From NCBI GenBank assembly GCA_020086605.1, contig JACBWW010000015.1, forward strand, positions 23,254,483 to 23,318,482: a DNA stretch of 64,000 nt, in the 5' to 3' direction. This stretch comes from Lanius collurio (lineage: Eukaryota > Chordata > Aves > Passeriformes > Laniidae). Position 1 is the stretch's first letter. Every line of letters begins with the position of its first letter. Positions 12,701 to 25,083 of the stretch are shown piece after piece. The position numbers and the translations under genes are program-made. Below the pieces are notes generated by a model that was not told where the DNA came from, did no database searches, and was given only the letters and a program-made list of their open reading frames with translations.

Positions 12701-15253
12701 TTTTTCCCATTGATTTTTTCTTCTAAAGAGTGCTAATCAAAACAGTTAAGCATTTTTCATTTCCCAAATTACATGTAAATTATATTTTTTAGAAAACTAC
12801 TACCACTATCACATTCAATTAGTAATTACTTTCAGTTTGAGGACATTTCAGGTCAAATAAAGAAAAATATTTGGAATAAAGTCCTTGCAAAAAGGACCAC
12901 AGATATAAAAATGTTAAAGCTTCGCCAACCGGTGTAAGATCCACTATGCTGTAACACAGGATATAAACATACAACACTGACTCTACCATGCAGCTTTGCA
13001 GGTCAAGGGTTCAGATGGAAGGAAATCTTGCAATGAACATGTGTGTTTTGAGAATTGTGGGGTTTACTTTACTTCATGTATTTCACTGGCATCTTTGTGC
13101 TTCCACTCCATGGGATGAAGAAGAGACAAGAGAAAACATGAGTGCTTTCTTCTCCCTAAGGCAATTATAGTGAAGTTCTGCCAAAAAATCTGCAGCTGCA
13201 TTTTGTTTTGATGCAACATTTTATTTAGTCATAACTATATTTTGTAAATCTGTTTTGCCTTTAGGTCAGCAGTTCTCCAGTGACCAAAGCTCTGTCATAC
13301 CACTATCATTAGACTTCTGATGACACATATATTGACCTTGGACTCTCCATTCAGCTTATCCTCAGTCCTTGCATCTTATTTTGTTGCTAATTACAGATGT
13401 TCTCATATTTTTTGTTAGTTTGAATTGTCTGTTTCTTTTTTTCCCACTCCTAGTGGTGTCTTTTTTGTAAAACAGAAATAAAGTTGCAATCTATTAAAAT
13501 GCACAAGGCAAGTTTTTATCTTGTGGAAAGGAGTCTTAACTCCTATATTGTAATTTATTAGCTATTGTTCTACTCAGTGTCTCAGAGTTTAGAGCCAGTG
13601 TTAAAACGTCCCATGAATAGAAGATATTTATTTTAGAATGGTTTATAAACAGCATCTTAGTCTCAGCCACTCACTGCTTTGCCACGTTTCACCGGCAGCT
13701 CCTCTGGATCCTGAGCCCCAAGAGGAAACGCTATAACATAGCACTGGCACAGACATCACTCAATGTCTTCAACAGCTTTGGATGCCCAGAGGTGACTTCC
13801 CAGAGACTTCCAACAACATCACTGAGCTCCCCCTGCTCACTCTGGAGGTGAAGCAGCCCCAAGTGCCCCACAGTCTAATACACCTCGTGTGAACTGAGAT
13901 CAGATTACTCTTGCCTCTTCCATTGCAGCTGAGTTACTGTAGTACTGGTCACACCACCTGGAAGAAAACATTCCTGCTACCTTTCAGTTTCTCTGTCATA
14001 CTGACATGACACTCATTCAGTAGCACTGCTGTGCTGGATTACCACACATCCTCGTTTCCCATTTTGGTACATGAACAATAACATCCAATGCTTTGCAAGG
14101 ACCAGAGAAGTTATCCCCAACGACTAAAAGACAAACTCAGGATGTTCAAGCTCTAATTTTAGCTTCCTGTTCGAACTTTACCGAAACATATTCATAGTTC
14201 CGTATAACCTTTTCCTACCAGAACACATAGCCAAAGGAAACAGCTGGCTGAAATAATCCACCTGGATATTATGAGTTCCCTAATTTACGTGGGGTTCTTT
14301 GTTTCCTTTCGCTTCACAGTTAAGCCATTGACACATTCTATATATGCTGCTTTAAACTTACTATTCACATTTCACCATTTCAGCAAAGTCAGTTTTACTG
14401 TTGTTTCATCAAGAGAGAGTGGAAATTCTGACTACTTCTTCCAGCCACATATTTAACCCAACCATTATCCACTACTCTGTGTATTTCAGAGCTTTGCATC
14501 TTCATTTTGTTACACAAATTTTAACCCATCTTTGCCAGATAAAACATTTTGTGCCCTTCCCACACCTTCCCTTATGTTCAAATCCCAGACACTTCATTCC
14601 ATGACACTTTATCATTCACCTCAAACAGGGGCTCCATACAAGGAAGGAAGCTGTCAGCAGTGGACATGCAGGTTATTTATAACTAAGCATCTTAAAGCAT
14701 GTTACTGTTTCAGCGTGCTTCCAAAGTCTTCACTGAGGTTGTTAATCATATAAACCAGTAGCAGGACTAATTTAAATGAGAGTAAGCCAGCCAGAAATTT
14801 ATATTTTCATTTCAGCAGACTGCTAAGTGACATACATATTGGATGAAATATAATTTCAGTATTGTTTTTCTGAAGGACACAATGAGAATATTAATTCTTT
14901 CCACCATACCTTAAATATTGCAATAGGAGCACAATTATATTTCATGAAGAATGTTACATCTTGGTACTTTTTTCTTCCCTTAGATATACCCAGTAGGAAA
15001 GGAACGTCTTAGATAATTGCACAAAAGAAAGGACAGTCATATACAGACCATATTTTCTATTACTTTTGCAAGACCCACACTCATAGACAAATGCCATATG
15101 CTTTCCTAGGAATACACAAGAGCAGCACCAGTGAATTTACGCAAGCAACATGTTTCAAGACTGCCAACAATGAAGCATCAGTCAAACTGCACTGTATTTA
15201 TGAATAAGCCTGTGATGTTATATTATAATGAATCTGTTTGACATTCAGCGGTG

Positions 15254-15288
15254 ATGCAATGCACAGTAATCATAATAATGCAGTGCAT
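15254..15288. repeat. Imperfect inverted repeat, 10-nt arms
   Basis: Arms ATGCAATGCA (15254-15263) and TGCAGTGCAT (15279-15288) pair at 9 of 10 positions around a 15-nt AT-rich spacer. It lies in a stretch with several TAAT and TGCAAT motifs of the kind bound by homeodomain and C/EBP factors, so it may sit in a regulatory element. Function is not shown by the sequence. Confidence 0.5.
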
Positions 15289-16505
15289 GGCTGTAGCTCA
15301 TTATATGCATATGGAAGACACCAATGTCTTTAGGATGGACATTAGCTCAAGGTAGGAGGAGAAAGACAGAAATAACTCAAGGAATGTAAGAAAGTCCTCA
15401 TCTCAAAGTCTGATGGTATTTTGAGGTTCTATATATTCAATATACACACTCACACATGAACATTGTTAATAATGCAGCAGAGAGAACATCGGGAATTAGA
15501 ATGCCAGCCTTTCTCTTTTTTTTTTTTTCTTTTAAAAAATATATAGCACATTTTTTTTGTGATTTCTTGGGGTTTTGGTGGATGACAAGGGGAATTTATT
15601 TTAATTTAAAAGAAAAATTATTCATTGTCGATAATTCCAAGAGATTTAAGAAAAAGAAAAATGAATGAGATCCCTTTCTAGAAGTTCTCTTTTCTCCCCA
15701 ACTCAGTAGATGGACTTGTTCTTTAAATTAATCAGAAGGAAAGTTCTATAAGGAATACAACTGGTCTCAGCAATGTCTGCCTTACACCACATTGTTTGAT
15801 TTTCCATTTCTTTGTTTCTTGAGATCCAGATTTTTTTTTTTGGTCTGTGCATTGGAGACATTAATTTGAAGAATAGGAAAATGAGATTCTTTAGTTTTAA
15901 CAATGCTACTCTTTACTACGTTGCACACATGAGCTGGTAACATTATTCTTATTCCCCTCCAGACTTTGAGTCATTATGGTATTTTCTTCCCTTCTTGCAA
16001 GTCTATAGTGCACAGCCCCATTTCATGATGTGTTAAACAAAACACAACAAAGAAATAAAGAAGGGGTCAATAGAAGCTGTTAGCTACAAACACATTACAG
16101 GCAATATACAACACCAGTGGTTGAATATTGACCTCAGGGCATTAACTCTAGATTGGCATGCCATGCTACAGCACATGAACACATAGTCATCTTTACAACA
16201 CAGAGCGGAATTTAAGAGACTCACATAATTGCCTGCGAGAAGGTACAGGAGCACTTCCAAATGCTGTGCCCTGTAAATAAAACAAATTTTTTTTTTTTGG
16301 AGCAAAGGATGTCAGATTAACAGCAGCAGCAAATGAAAAAAATGACAGGACATGAAGAAAATGAAGGCAGTGAATCGAAATAGAGACTGTTTAGATAGAG
16401 GAGTTTATTCTTACTGAAGAACTGCAGTTCCTATTTTCAGATAAACATAAATTATAGTGGAGAACGTTCTATGAGTAATCCACCCGTCAGTGAACACAAT
16501 GAACC

Positions 16506-16549
16506 AAAAGGAGAGAAAAGAGAGAGAAAGAAAGAAGACAGGAAAAAAG
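16506..16549. repeat. GA-rich purine tract
   Basis: An almost pure purine run of GAGA and GAAA units, interrupted by a single C near 16540. It is low-complexity sequence and probably slippage-prone. Confidence 0.8.
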
Positions 16550-17842
16550 TATCAGCATAAGACAGGCATGCTCACACTTGTCAAAAATTAAATTTGATGG
16601 AAAGGACAATGTATGGAGTATATATATTAATATGAATTCCTTCACAATAATAAGAAGGCTCAGTGACACCAATGTCTTAGCTGATACTGTCACTGTTTGA
16701 AGGTACATTTCAAACAGATAGGAAGGAGAGTGAGTGCAGTACTGTTTGGTTCCTGCCACTTCCTCCTCGTCTCCGTAATTTTAACATGTTCTCACTGGGT
16801 CAGTTTTATGCCAGCTGACAGGAAGCAGCTCTATTAAATCCTCGATCCATACACACCGTACACTCTTCCAATAGATAGAGTGCTTCATCTTTTGTGTATT
16901 ATGCCAGCAATTACCACACATCTCTGAAATACCAACTGTGCATGTAAACAATACATGAATCAAATACCAAGCAAGTCATACCAGTTAGGAACTGTAGACA
17001 AATCTCTTCACAGTGTGATCCCCCATTCCCACAATCTTCCTCAGCATACCTGCCCACTCCCCCCAAAACCAACAAACCAGCCCTAGAGAAACAAACTAAT
17101 AACATAAAGAAAGAAGATGACTAGGTAAACACTCATGTATAAAATTTGAAAAACGCTGTTAAACTATATTGTCTCATTCTGAATCAAGATCATGAATCAG
17201 AGCTTTGCTTTGTGTCCAAGACTGCATCCACCTTCCCAATGTAAAAGGGCACACACATCATTAGGACTGGGAAGTCAAGGATTACTAATTACAGTAATAT
17301 TTAGATTGGAAGTACTGCCTTAAAAAAAACAAAGACCAAAAATCTGAAACTTAGGAGACTTGAATGGATGCTGGCTTCAATTTTGACTTCCATCATCTTT
17401 TTGAAGTCAAGGCTGGGAACTGATTTACCAGACATTTAGAAAGGGCTAGGCATTGGTTCTTAGAGATATTTTTCTCTTTCAGGTCTTCTGAAATTCCATT
17501 TTTCTTTGTCTAAGATGAGCGAAGCATATATATGCATATCTAGAAAGCCCTATAGAAGAGCCACCTTTACATCACTGATTCCTATACCACATTTTTAAGG
17601 CAAATCAGAATAATCAGGATTATTTTCACTTAGATATCATGGCTGTGCCACTGAGGCCATGGCTTGCTACTCTGTGGTCATATGCAGTGCAGGGTAACTC
17701 TACAGAAACAATTTGTCTCACCACACCCCAATCTTGTCACTCCAAGATTCCTTCCTGAAACTGCAGTAAAAGGTCACAGTCATGGCAACAAGGAGCCAAG
17801 GGAGCAAGCAAGGGGTTAACTTGTGCTGGGTCAGAAAAAGTA

Positions 17843-17884
17843 GCTGCATCTCTTGTTTTCTTGGCTGCATCTCTGATTTTCAGG
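17843..17884. repeat. Two-copy tandem duplication of a 21-bp unit
   Basis: Copies at 17843-17863 and 17864-17884 both begin GCTGCATCTCT and match at 17 of 21 positions. It is a small, partly decayed tandem duplication. Confidence 0.75.
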
Positions 17885-18342
17885 CTGCCAGGAAAAGGTA
17901 GTAACCTCTCCTATTTATCAGGAAAACATGCAAACAGGAATTGTGCTCAAAGCTCTTTCCTTCAGGGCAGGCAGTGCCCTGAAAGTGCACAATCCTTTTT
18001 ATGGAGTTATTTCAGCACTGCCAAAGCCCATCTTTATCTCCAGCTAACTTCTCAGAGTAGCCAAAGGACAAATTGTTTGGGTACGAAACCCAGTTGTACA
18101 TTTAGCACTTAAGTTCTTCAGCAGCTACTAAGGCTTTACCTATTATTTCCAGTACTTTCTAAAATCTTTTGAAAACAAAATACAGTCATTTGAGATACTA
18201 AGAATGTTTATCTAAATCAAAGCTAGAAATATTAAAGAAAACTCATTGTATAAGGGCAGTATCACTGTGTCCTCATTCTCCCAATTCTAAGTTATTTGGG
18301 GATGCTTAAAGGCAGCTTTCTAGAAAAGCTGAGGTACACAGT

Positions 18343-18363
18343 GGTACCTTATATTAAGGTACC
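18343..18363. repeat. Perfect 9-bp hairpin with 3-nt loop
   Basis: GGTACCTTA, TAT, TAAGGTACC: both 9-nt arms pair fully and each carries a GGTACC palindrome, so the site can be read as a hairpin or as a 21-nt near-palindromic binding site. Confidence 0.85.
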
Positions 18364-21300
18364 TCCCAAAAGTAAGTTTTCAAAACATCATTTCAGGACA
18401 TTGAAATGATTTGTGAAATCATACAGACAAAACAAAAAGCACAAAGCAAATTGGTCTGACAATGGTTAAAAGACTACTTGCTTATTTAGTCAAAAGTGGT
18501 TTTTTCCCCTGTAATTTGAATATGTAGCATCTATATTGTACCCTCCATGAATCAAAAAGAAAACCTTTACACAGCCTCAACGTACACGAACCCATCAACC
18601 AAAGAATTGGGAACTTAATTATTCATTGCTGGTTACTATCATCACTCCTGACACAAATTATGTATTTCTAATTACATAATGCTCCTTTGAAAAGCAAGAA
18701 GCCAGTGAATTTGACTGCATTACTTTTTTCACATTTCTGATTTCCAGAGTAATTGGTGTTCTCAGGGGAAAGGATATACACCTTTATCTTATAACCAGGA
18801 TTTCCTTTTCTTTTTTTTGAGCATATTTCAGAAATAAATGTTTTCCTTCAGTATCATCTGGCCCAATAATAAAGAGTGTTTTTTAAAAACTACGTCAGGT
18901 TTCAGACATTCTCCACAGAAAATTCAGGCCCTGCTAGAACTCATGGCAGTTCAACAGCTTCAATCACATTTAACTCTTTTTCTGTCCTCTCTCAGTGTTG
19001 CAATGCTTAATCATAAAAGTGTCTAGGCTTCCATGACAGCTTCAGTGGTAAATACTATATTAAGTTTTCTGAGTCCTGTGATTTATAGAAATGTAGAGCT
19101 GTAAACAAATATAATGTTACAAATAATGTAGAGGCATTGTAGATGACTAGTTACCTTGTAGTTACTAAGTTAATGGTTTACAAAAGTTAGCACACTCATC
19201 TGAAGTTCCAACTGGTGAACTCTTCCCCACCTTTTTGCTTTGCAATTTTAACTAAGAGATCAAATACACAACAGCATCTCTCAAATCACAAAAGTGATTT
19301 TCAAGCACTTTAAAGGCATTTTTGAATATACATGTGAGGAGAAAACAGATATTAGTACCTGACAAACTGGAGCTTAGGAATCCACCAAGATCTGGAAGCT
19401 TCTAAAAGTGTCAGGATGCCTCATTTATAACACCTGGCCTATGCAGAAGGCCAGTGAGGGCAGTTTTTAGGATTGCTTTGCACAGGTGCTCCATATATCA
19501 AGAAAATACACCTGATCAGGTCTTGATTCCTGCCTACATCTTATAGCCTTTATCACAAATATATTGAGATTTCAGTCTGAAGTTCTTGCTGGCCTGGGAG
19601 GGCCAGGGTGGCTTAAGGCTTAAGTACTATATGCAATCAGATTAATTTATTTCATATTTACCATAGCATCAGGTGCTGAACTAAGCACGAACCAGCTAAT
19701 TAACTCATGCTTAGGATAGATTCCCACATTCCCAGTGAAAGAAGGGCATAGACTACTTTTTCCATATATTCCTGTGCCATGTAATTCAGTGCTACAGTCT
19801 CTGTTCCTCAAAAGGGAAAAATAAGAGAAGGTTTTATTTTATCTTTTCTGCTTTCCTATAACATATCTCCAACATCTCCTCATTTTAATGCAGGAATGTT
19901 TGATTACCCAAGACAGCCCTAAAATGAATGTGGATTTTATGCAGCAGACAAGCAGATACACAGTTGTTCCGTTTACATTCCTTCAGTCAGTCATTTCTAG
20001 TTTCTTTTCACTTAGCTTTCAGAAATGCAATCAGAACATTACAAAACTCAGTTCTTTTTGAAAACACTATCAATTTTTAAACTTATCAAGGTGAGAGTAT
20101 GACACAGTTTCTGTCAGAAGTCACAGTTAAATATTCACTGAAAACTCCAATGAACTCTGCAAGGGAATACGGCATTTACTTTCCACTGCTGTTTTGCTTC
20201 TCACATCCTCATGTTGAACAAAACCAGTTACTGTCAGCTTCTCAAAGTAAGGACTAAAACCACCAACCAGTCTAAATATTTATGACTGTATCTATTCTGG
20301 GACAACAGCAGCAAGGAAATCCAAATGAAAAGGGTTCACAATTCCACCTGTTCAACAAAGCAAAACATCCAAGAATGTATTAGTTTGCTGTTCAAAGGAA
20401 GCTTTTCACTAAAAATACTTTACCAGTTGCGTATGTTTTCCTACATCCCTATGAACCCGAAAGTTAGGATTTCACCTGTTAGTAACTGAATAGTGTCTGA
20501 AGTCCTCTGGGTTCACCTTAAGCAACTTGAAAATCTGAGTATTCAAATATAAGAAACAATCAAATCAATACAGTTAAATATCCCCTCTGCAGCATAACTA
20601 CACAAATATTGCTGTTCTTTTTTTTGTCACTTGCCTTGGGGAATCTCCATGAAGATGTGTATTGACAACATACCAATCAATGCCAGAAATAAATAGAAGA
20701 GCTTGCCACCAATCAAATGAATGTTTTTTCAATAAATGCCCTCTATTCCCTTAGAGCACAAACCCACCTGCTATATGCTAAAAAGGCAGATTTTAAAAAA
20801 AAAAGACACGTCCCCCCCAAGCAACCCAAAACCTCTAAACCATCCCAGCCTCACGTTATGATTTTAAAAGAAGGTAACTCATGATACACAGTATTTTCCC
20901 TAGAAGTTTCCCTAGCACATAGTACATTAACATGAACTTATCCCTTTTTTCTCATCACAGAAATCATGGCAATACCACAGAATGTTTCAGAGCACTACCA
21001 AGAAAAAAACCCCACAGTCTTAGAAGACAGGCTGTAGTGAAGTCTTAGTTATTACCACATTAAAAAAAGTTCAACTGATCTCACAAGTGCTCAGAAAGAC
21101 AATTCCACATCAGTGCATGATGGCAAAATACCACTGTAAGATTTCCTAGAGACAGAAAGACTTGCTCTATCATTCCCATATTCTCCTGTAAGAGCAGTGT
21201 GTATCTCTTTCATAAAGAGAGTCAATATTAAAATGATAAGATGTGCTTTGGTGTGATGGCTTTCACTTGTATTACGCAGCACTTTACGAGCTGAGTCTAT

Positions 21301-21734
21301 CAATGAAGTGATACACAGAGTAGTGTGCTGCTACTCAGCTCAGGACTGAGTTCAGGAAAGGCTGCCTTGGATCTACTACTTATGTAAGTTAATTCAGTGT
21401 AATGACATTAGCACGTCTTCAGATATGGTGCCACCAGATTCTAAAAGATGCAGACTTCTACCAAACCTCAGGTTCTTTCTTCAAAGTTACAGTTTTGGTG
21501 CAACAAATTTCGTCATGAACACCTTCTTGATCACTGGATTTTACAGTACACACTCAACCTGCTCTCATTTTGGTTTGAAAATTTTTACCACCTTAATAGA
21601 AAAATCTGCTTTTTGTCACATGATCTATTTTTTGTGTGAGCTAATTCAATGGGACTGTCAGCTAGCTTAGCTTTGCCCTGTTTTCTACCCGAAATTCACA
21701 CACTACCTTTCAGTCTTCACTCCACTTCTAACTT

Positions 21735-21752
21735 AAAAAAAAAAAAAAAAAA
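21735..21752. repeat. A18 homopolymer
   Basis: Eighteen consecutive A residues. No retrotransposon 3' end was recognised immediately upstream, so it is called a simple homopolymer rather than a poly(A) tail. Confidence 0.9.
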
Positions 21753-23477
21753 GATATTTCTATTTTATTATTTTAAAATTCCCATTTAGAAATTTATTTT
21801 TAAAAACTCTCATTTAAAATTTTAAGTGCTGAGACCACTTCTACTTATGTAGAAACCATCCATCCCTCAGGTTCATTTTAAAAAGTTGAATACAGAGAGG
21901 GGAAGATCTTGAGACTGGAAGATAAATCATCTGCATAAATATAAATGAAAAATCAGAGTCAAAGCAGTAATATTAAAGAGGAACACCAATGCTTTAAAGC
22001 CAAACTCAAACAGAACAGGAATTCTTTTCCTTTTAGAAAGATGGGATTAGAAATTGCTAAAAAATTATCAGACAAGCACCCCCCTTCCCATTATTTTTCA
22101 GAAACAATTGTTTACAACTTAATCTCTTCTATAGCATTACCCAACTTTAATAATGGCCAACATTCAGTCTTTACATTCCCTCTGATGAAAAACTGCTTAT
22201 CATTTTTGTCTTCTCCCTTTATTAGATTTCAGATTGCAATGTGCTTTACCTTTAACAAAGAAACAAGGAAAAAAATGTTTTGTTCCTGTGGTGGCCTAAA
22301 ATAAAATAAGGCCTTCACACAATTCCAAAATATTTAAATGTATATGCAATTGAAGATGATCGCACATAATCACACACATTTATTTTCATTTTTTTGAAAG
22401 CTATGCCAGGCATGAATAAAATTACTAAAAGAAAATATCCCCAAGAGCAAATGTTGCTCCATAGACTATAGATATATTAGTACAAATATGTTCCTCCTCA
22501 AAACACATTCCAAACTGAACTTATAGCTCAATAAGGAAGACATATTTCCATCTTAAAGTTATCAGTAAATATTTTACTAGCAGTCTCTTGGCACATTTTC
22601 AACTCTGAATCAACATTTACATGCACTTTTCAGCAATCTGCTTCCACACTTAAGTGAAGGATCCTAAAATACACTTTCACACCAGAGTTTGGATTGCCAT
22701 CTCATAAGGCCAAACTACACATACTACCTCAGATCTACATACAATCAGTCAAGGCAGCAACAGTCGTTTTGGGTACTTACAGTCCCTCATGGGACAGTGA
22801 TAGGATACATGCTTCAAATGGATAATTCAAGGAATGTTTCTGTACAGACAGCTTCCCTGTTAACGGAATGTTTCCCTGCACTGCCTCACGAGAAACAATA
22901 ACCTGCTCAAGCTGCTTAGGCAGAAATTTCTAATAAATTGTGGATCCCAACATCTGCTGAAATACTGTTCTTACATTGAAAGAAAACTTTCTGTAAACAT
23001 TACAAAATAAGTAAATAGGAAAATACTAACTCATTTGCAGACATCTCATTCACACTATAGACGTTATGTTACAATAATTTCTTACTCACTTGATCTCCTG
23101 ATTCCTTCTGCTTTTGAGAGACTTGACTTAAGGGAACTTGAATTTTGCTATCCCTGCCTTCAGTTCTGTACAAGTTGTTTTAAAGCTGCCCTGCTTTGCT
23201 CATTTAAGTTTTTTGTGAACTAGATTTTTCAGGTCTCTTAGGCATTACTGCCTATGATGTCTTTCATTTAAAGTGTATTCTCTGTATACATTTCAGCAAA
23301 ACTGTTTCTATTTTAGAGCTGTGCATGGGAAATTCAGACTGAAGTTGCTGGGCAGCCTCAGTACTTAGTCAACTTCTACCCCTTTTCTCATTCTTCTAAG
23401 CCCCTTGCTCCTGCCAAAAGCCACCCTTCTGCTGACAATCTAATCCAGGCTGATCCCATGTATTTAGGTCCTCTTAC

Positions 23478-23563
23478 CTGAACTAAGTTTCCCACTAATG
23501 GCCACATTTTGTCTTGTACTTGGTTCATAGCTAGGATATCCAACCATGCAAAGTGAAGTTCAG
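23478..23563 (-). CDS. Exon-like segment with a strong donor, host unidentified
   Basis: On the minus strand, 86 nt run from a weak acceptor (ending caatag before 23563) to a near-consensus donor (CAG then gtaaga below 23478). The open frame reads two leading bases and 28 codons, from ELHFAWLDIL to WPLVGNLVQ. It is part of a longer open frame covering 23388-23621. No family is recognised and the acceptor tract is poor. A chance pseudo-exon is the main alternative. Confidence 0.15.
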
Positions 23564-24245
23564 CTATTGTTTGGCAAAACATAAATGATCTCATTAAAAC
23601 AACCACAACAAAGTAATTCACTTAGCAAGTCAATTTGGCATCTATTTTAAGGACAATTAGAAACCTTCTACGCTATAAATTGCCACACACATTAGACAGT
23701 GCGTCGCAAAAGAATAAAACTCCCCATCATTTAAATTTATTTCATATCAGAAAAATACTTTTTGCTGATCTGTGTTAAGTACAGGGCTCGAGACAGCTTA
23801 AGGAGTCCTGGGTACCTCACTGCCTCTCAGTGCATATTACCCTACCAGGTGGAGTGGATGCCATTCCTTATGTGACCCATGTACACAGAAGCAACCCCTG
23901 TGGGTGAATCTGGTATTCTCCAGGAGCAGACACAGTGATTCTGAGACATGGCTACACTGGACTGGGTTGGTTTTGTTCGAAGGCTGCTCTTATTTAGCAC
24001 TAAGTTACTTCCTGCATCAACCACAGGACACTTTCTTCACTAGATTCAAAGGGAGGGAAAAAGACAAATGATTCTGTTTGTGACGTTAATTCTTTTCACA
24101 TCCCATTTTTAGCTATTGTTGGTTTTGCCATACAACTATCTTCAGATATATACATATGCATTAGAAGTGCACACAGAACATTCAAGAACCACTTCAAAAA
24201 TACATATGGTATAGATGTATGCATATCCTACTGATTGATTATTAC

Positions 24246-24335
24246 ACAACCCACACCATTCTAGTTGGAAGAGACCTTTCTTACATAGTTCCTCCTGCTC
24301 AAAGCCCCTTGTCAACAATGAATTTTGACTTAACC
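24246..24335 (-). mobile_element. Degraded CR1 LINE 3'-end remnant (reverse orientation)
   Basis: The segment contains, in order, words that in CR1 3' ends read (on the complement) as attctagttggaagagacc followed later by gctcaaagcccc, which is the layout of the CR1 3' untranslated region. It is short, gapped and diverged. CR1 is the dominant avian LINE. The exact ends cannot be fixed by eye, and a chance similarity is possible. Confidence 0.45.
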
Positions 24336-24395
24336 ACCACTAAATTAAAAATTCAACAGAGTTAAGGGCAGATACCACTGGATGATTGTATCTAG

Positions 24396-24491
24396 ATCAG
24401 AACATAATGCTGCAGTAAATGTTTGTACAAAGCTTAACTAAATGCCTAGGGATTCATATTCCAATTTTAATTTAATCAGAACATAATGCTG
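24396..24491. repeat. Direct repeat pair of 17 nt, 79 bp apart
   Basis: ATCAGAACATAATGCTG occurs identically at 24396-24412 and 24475-24491. The sequence between and after the copies is not obviously duplicated, so this is either a small local duplication or the trace of a repair event. It lies between the CR1 remnant and the LTR. Confidence 0.85.
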
Positions 24492-24722
24492 AAGCACACA
24501 TTTACAGCTACCTTTTCAGCTCAGCTCGTATTTTCACTAGAGATCATTTATTTCTAAAAAAACCCCTCTGTGGTTTAATAAAAAACAATGTTAATGCTAA
24601 AAAGGAATATATAGTAATGAAAAAACTGTGCTAGTTTTGGCTGGAGTAGAGTTAATTTTCTTCCCAGGGGCTGGTATGTGTCTGCATTTTGGATTTGTGC
24701 TGAACATGGGGTTGATAACATA

Positions 24723-24740
24723 TTTTTTTTTTTTTTTTTT
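24723..24740. repeat. T18 homopolymer inside the LTR
   Basis: Eighteen T residues interrupt the LTR between a gttgataacat word and gctattgctgagcag. It is likely a slippage expansion of a shorter T run after insertion. Confidence 0.9.
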
Positions 24741-24888
24741 GCTATTGCTGAGCAGGGCTCACACAGAGGCAAGGCCTTTTCTGCTTCTCATACTGCCATG
24801 CTGGCAGGGAATTTTGGGGTCCACACGAATTTGGAAGGAGACCTATAGGGTCAAAGGGACATTCCATATCCTATGAAATCATGCTTAA

Positions 24889-24896
24889 TATATAAA
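24889..24896 (+). promoter_or_regulatory. LTR TATA box (TATATAAA)
   Basis: TATATAAA lies in the U3 part of the LTR, about 190 nt before the LTR poly(A) signal and about 300 nt before its end, the usual layout for an LTR promoter. It would drive rightward transcription. Activity is not known. Confidence 0.6.
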
Positions 24897-25077
24897 GTGG
24901 GAGGAAGAAGGAGAAAGTGGAGGATATTTGGAGCGATGCCATTTGTCTTCCCCAGTCACTGTTACCTGTGACAGGACTCTGCTCTCCTGGGGATGGCTGA
25001 ACGCCTCCCTGCCCATGGGAAAGAGTGAATGAATTCCTTGTTTTGCTTTGCTTGCATGTGTGGCTTTTGCTTTACCT

Positions 25078-25083
25078 ATTAAA
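25078..25083 (+). terminator. LTR polyadenylation signal (ATTAAA)
   Basis: ATTAAA follows the TATA box in the same orientation and is followed by a T-rich stretch (ctgtcttta), consistent with the R/U5 boundary of the LTR. It could end rightward transcripts that run through. Confidence 0.55.

Larger units (their letters stand above)
9750..17842. other. Non-coding stretch, no gene recognised
   Basis: It begins with a 75-codon frame (9750-9974) directly behind a strong acceptor-like tract, described under findings. A moderately GC-richer, CpG-containing patch lies at about 13680-13870. Overlapping plus-strand open frames at 14271-14753 reflect a pyrimidine-biased strand. Purine-rich and T-rich low-complexity tracts occur around 15520, 15830 and 16290. 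No transposable element was recognised. Confidence 0.55.
17885..24245. other. Non-coding stretch, no gene recognised
   Basis: AT-rich unique sequence with a perfect short palindrome at 18343-18363 and an A18 tract at 21735-21752. The segment around 23380-24060 is somewhat richer in G and C and contains an exon-like minus-strand candidate at 23478-23563. No transposable element was recognised here. Confidence 0.55.
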
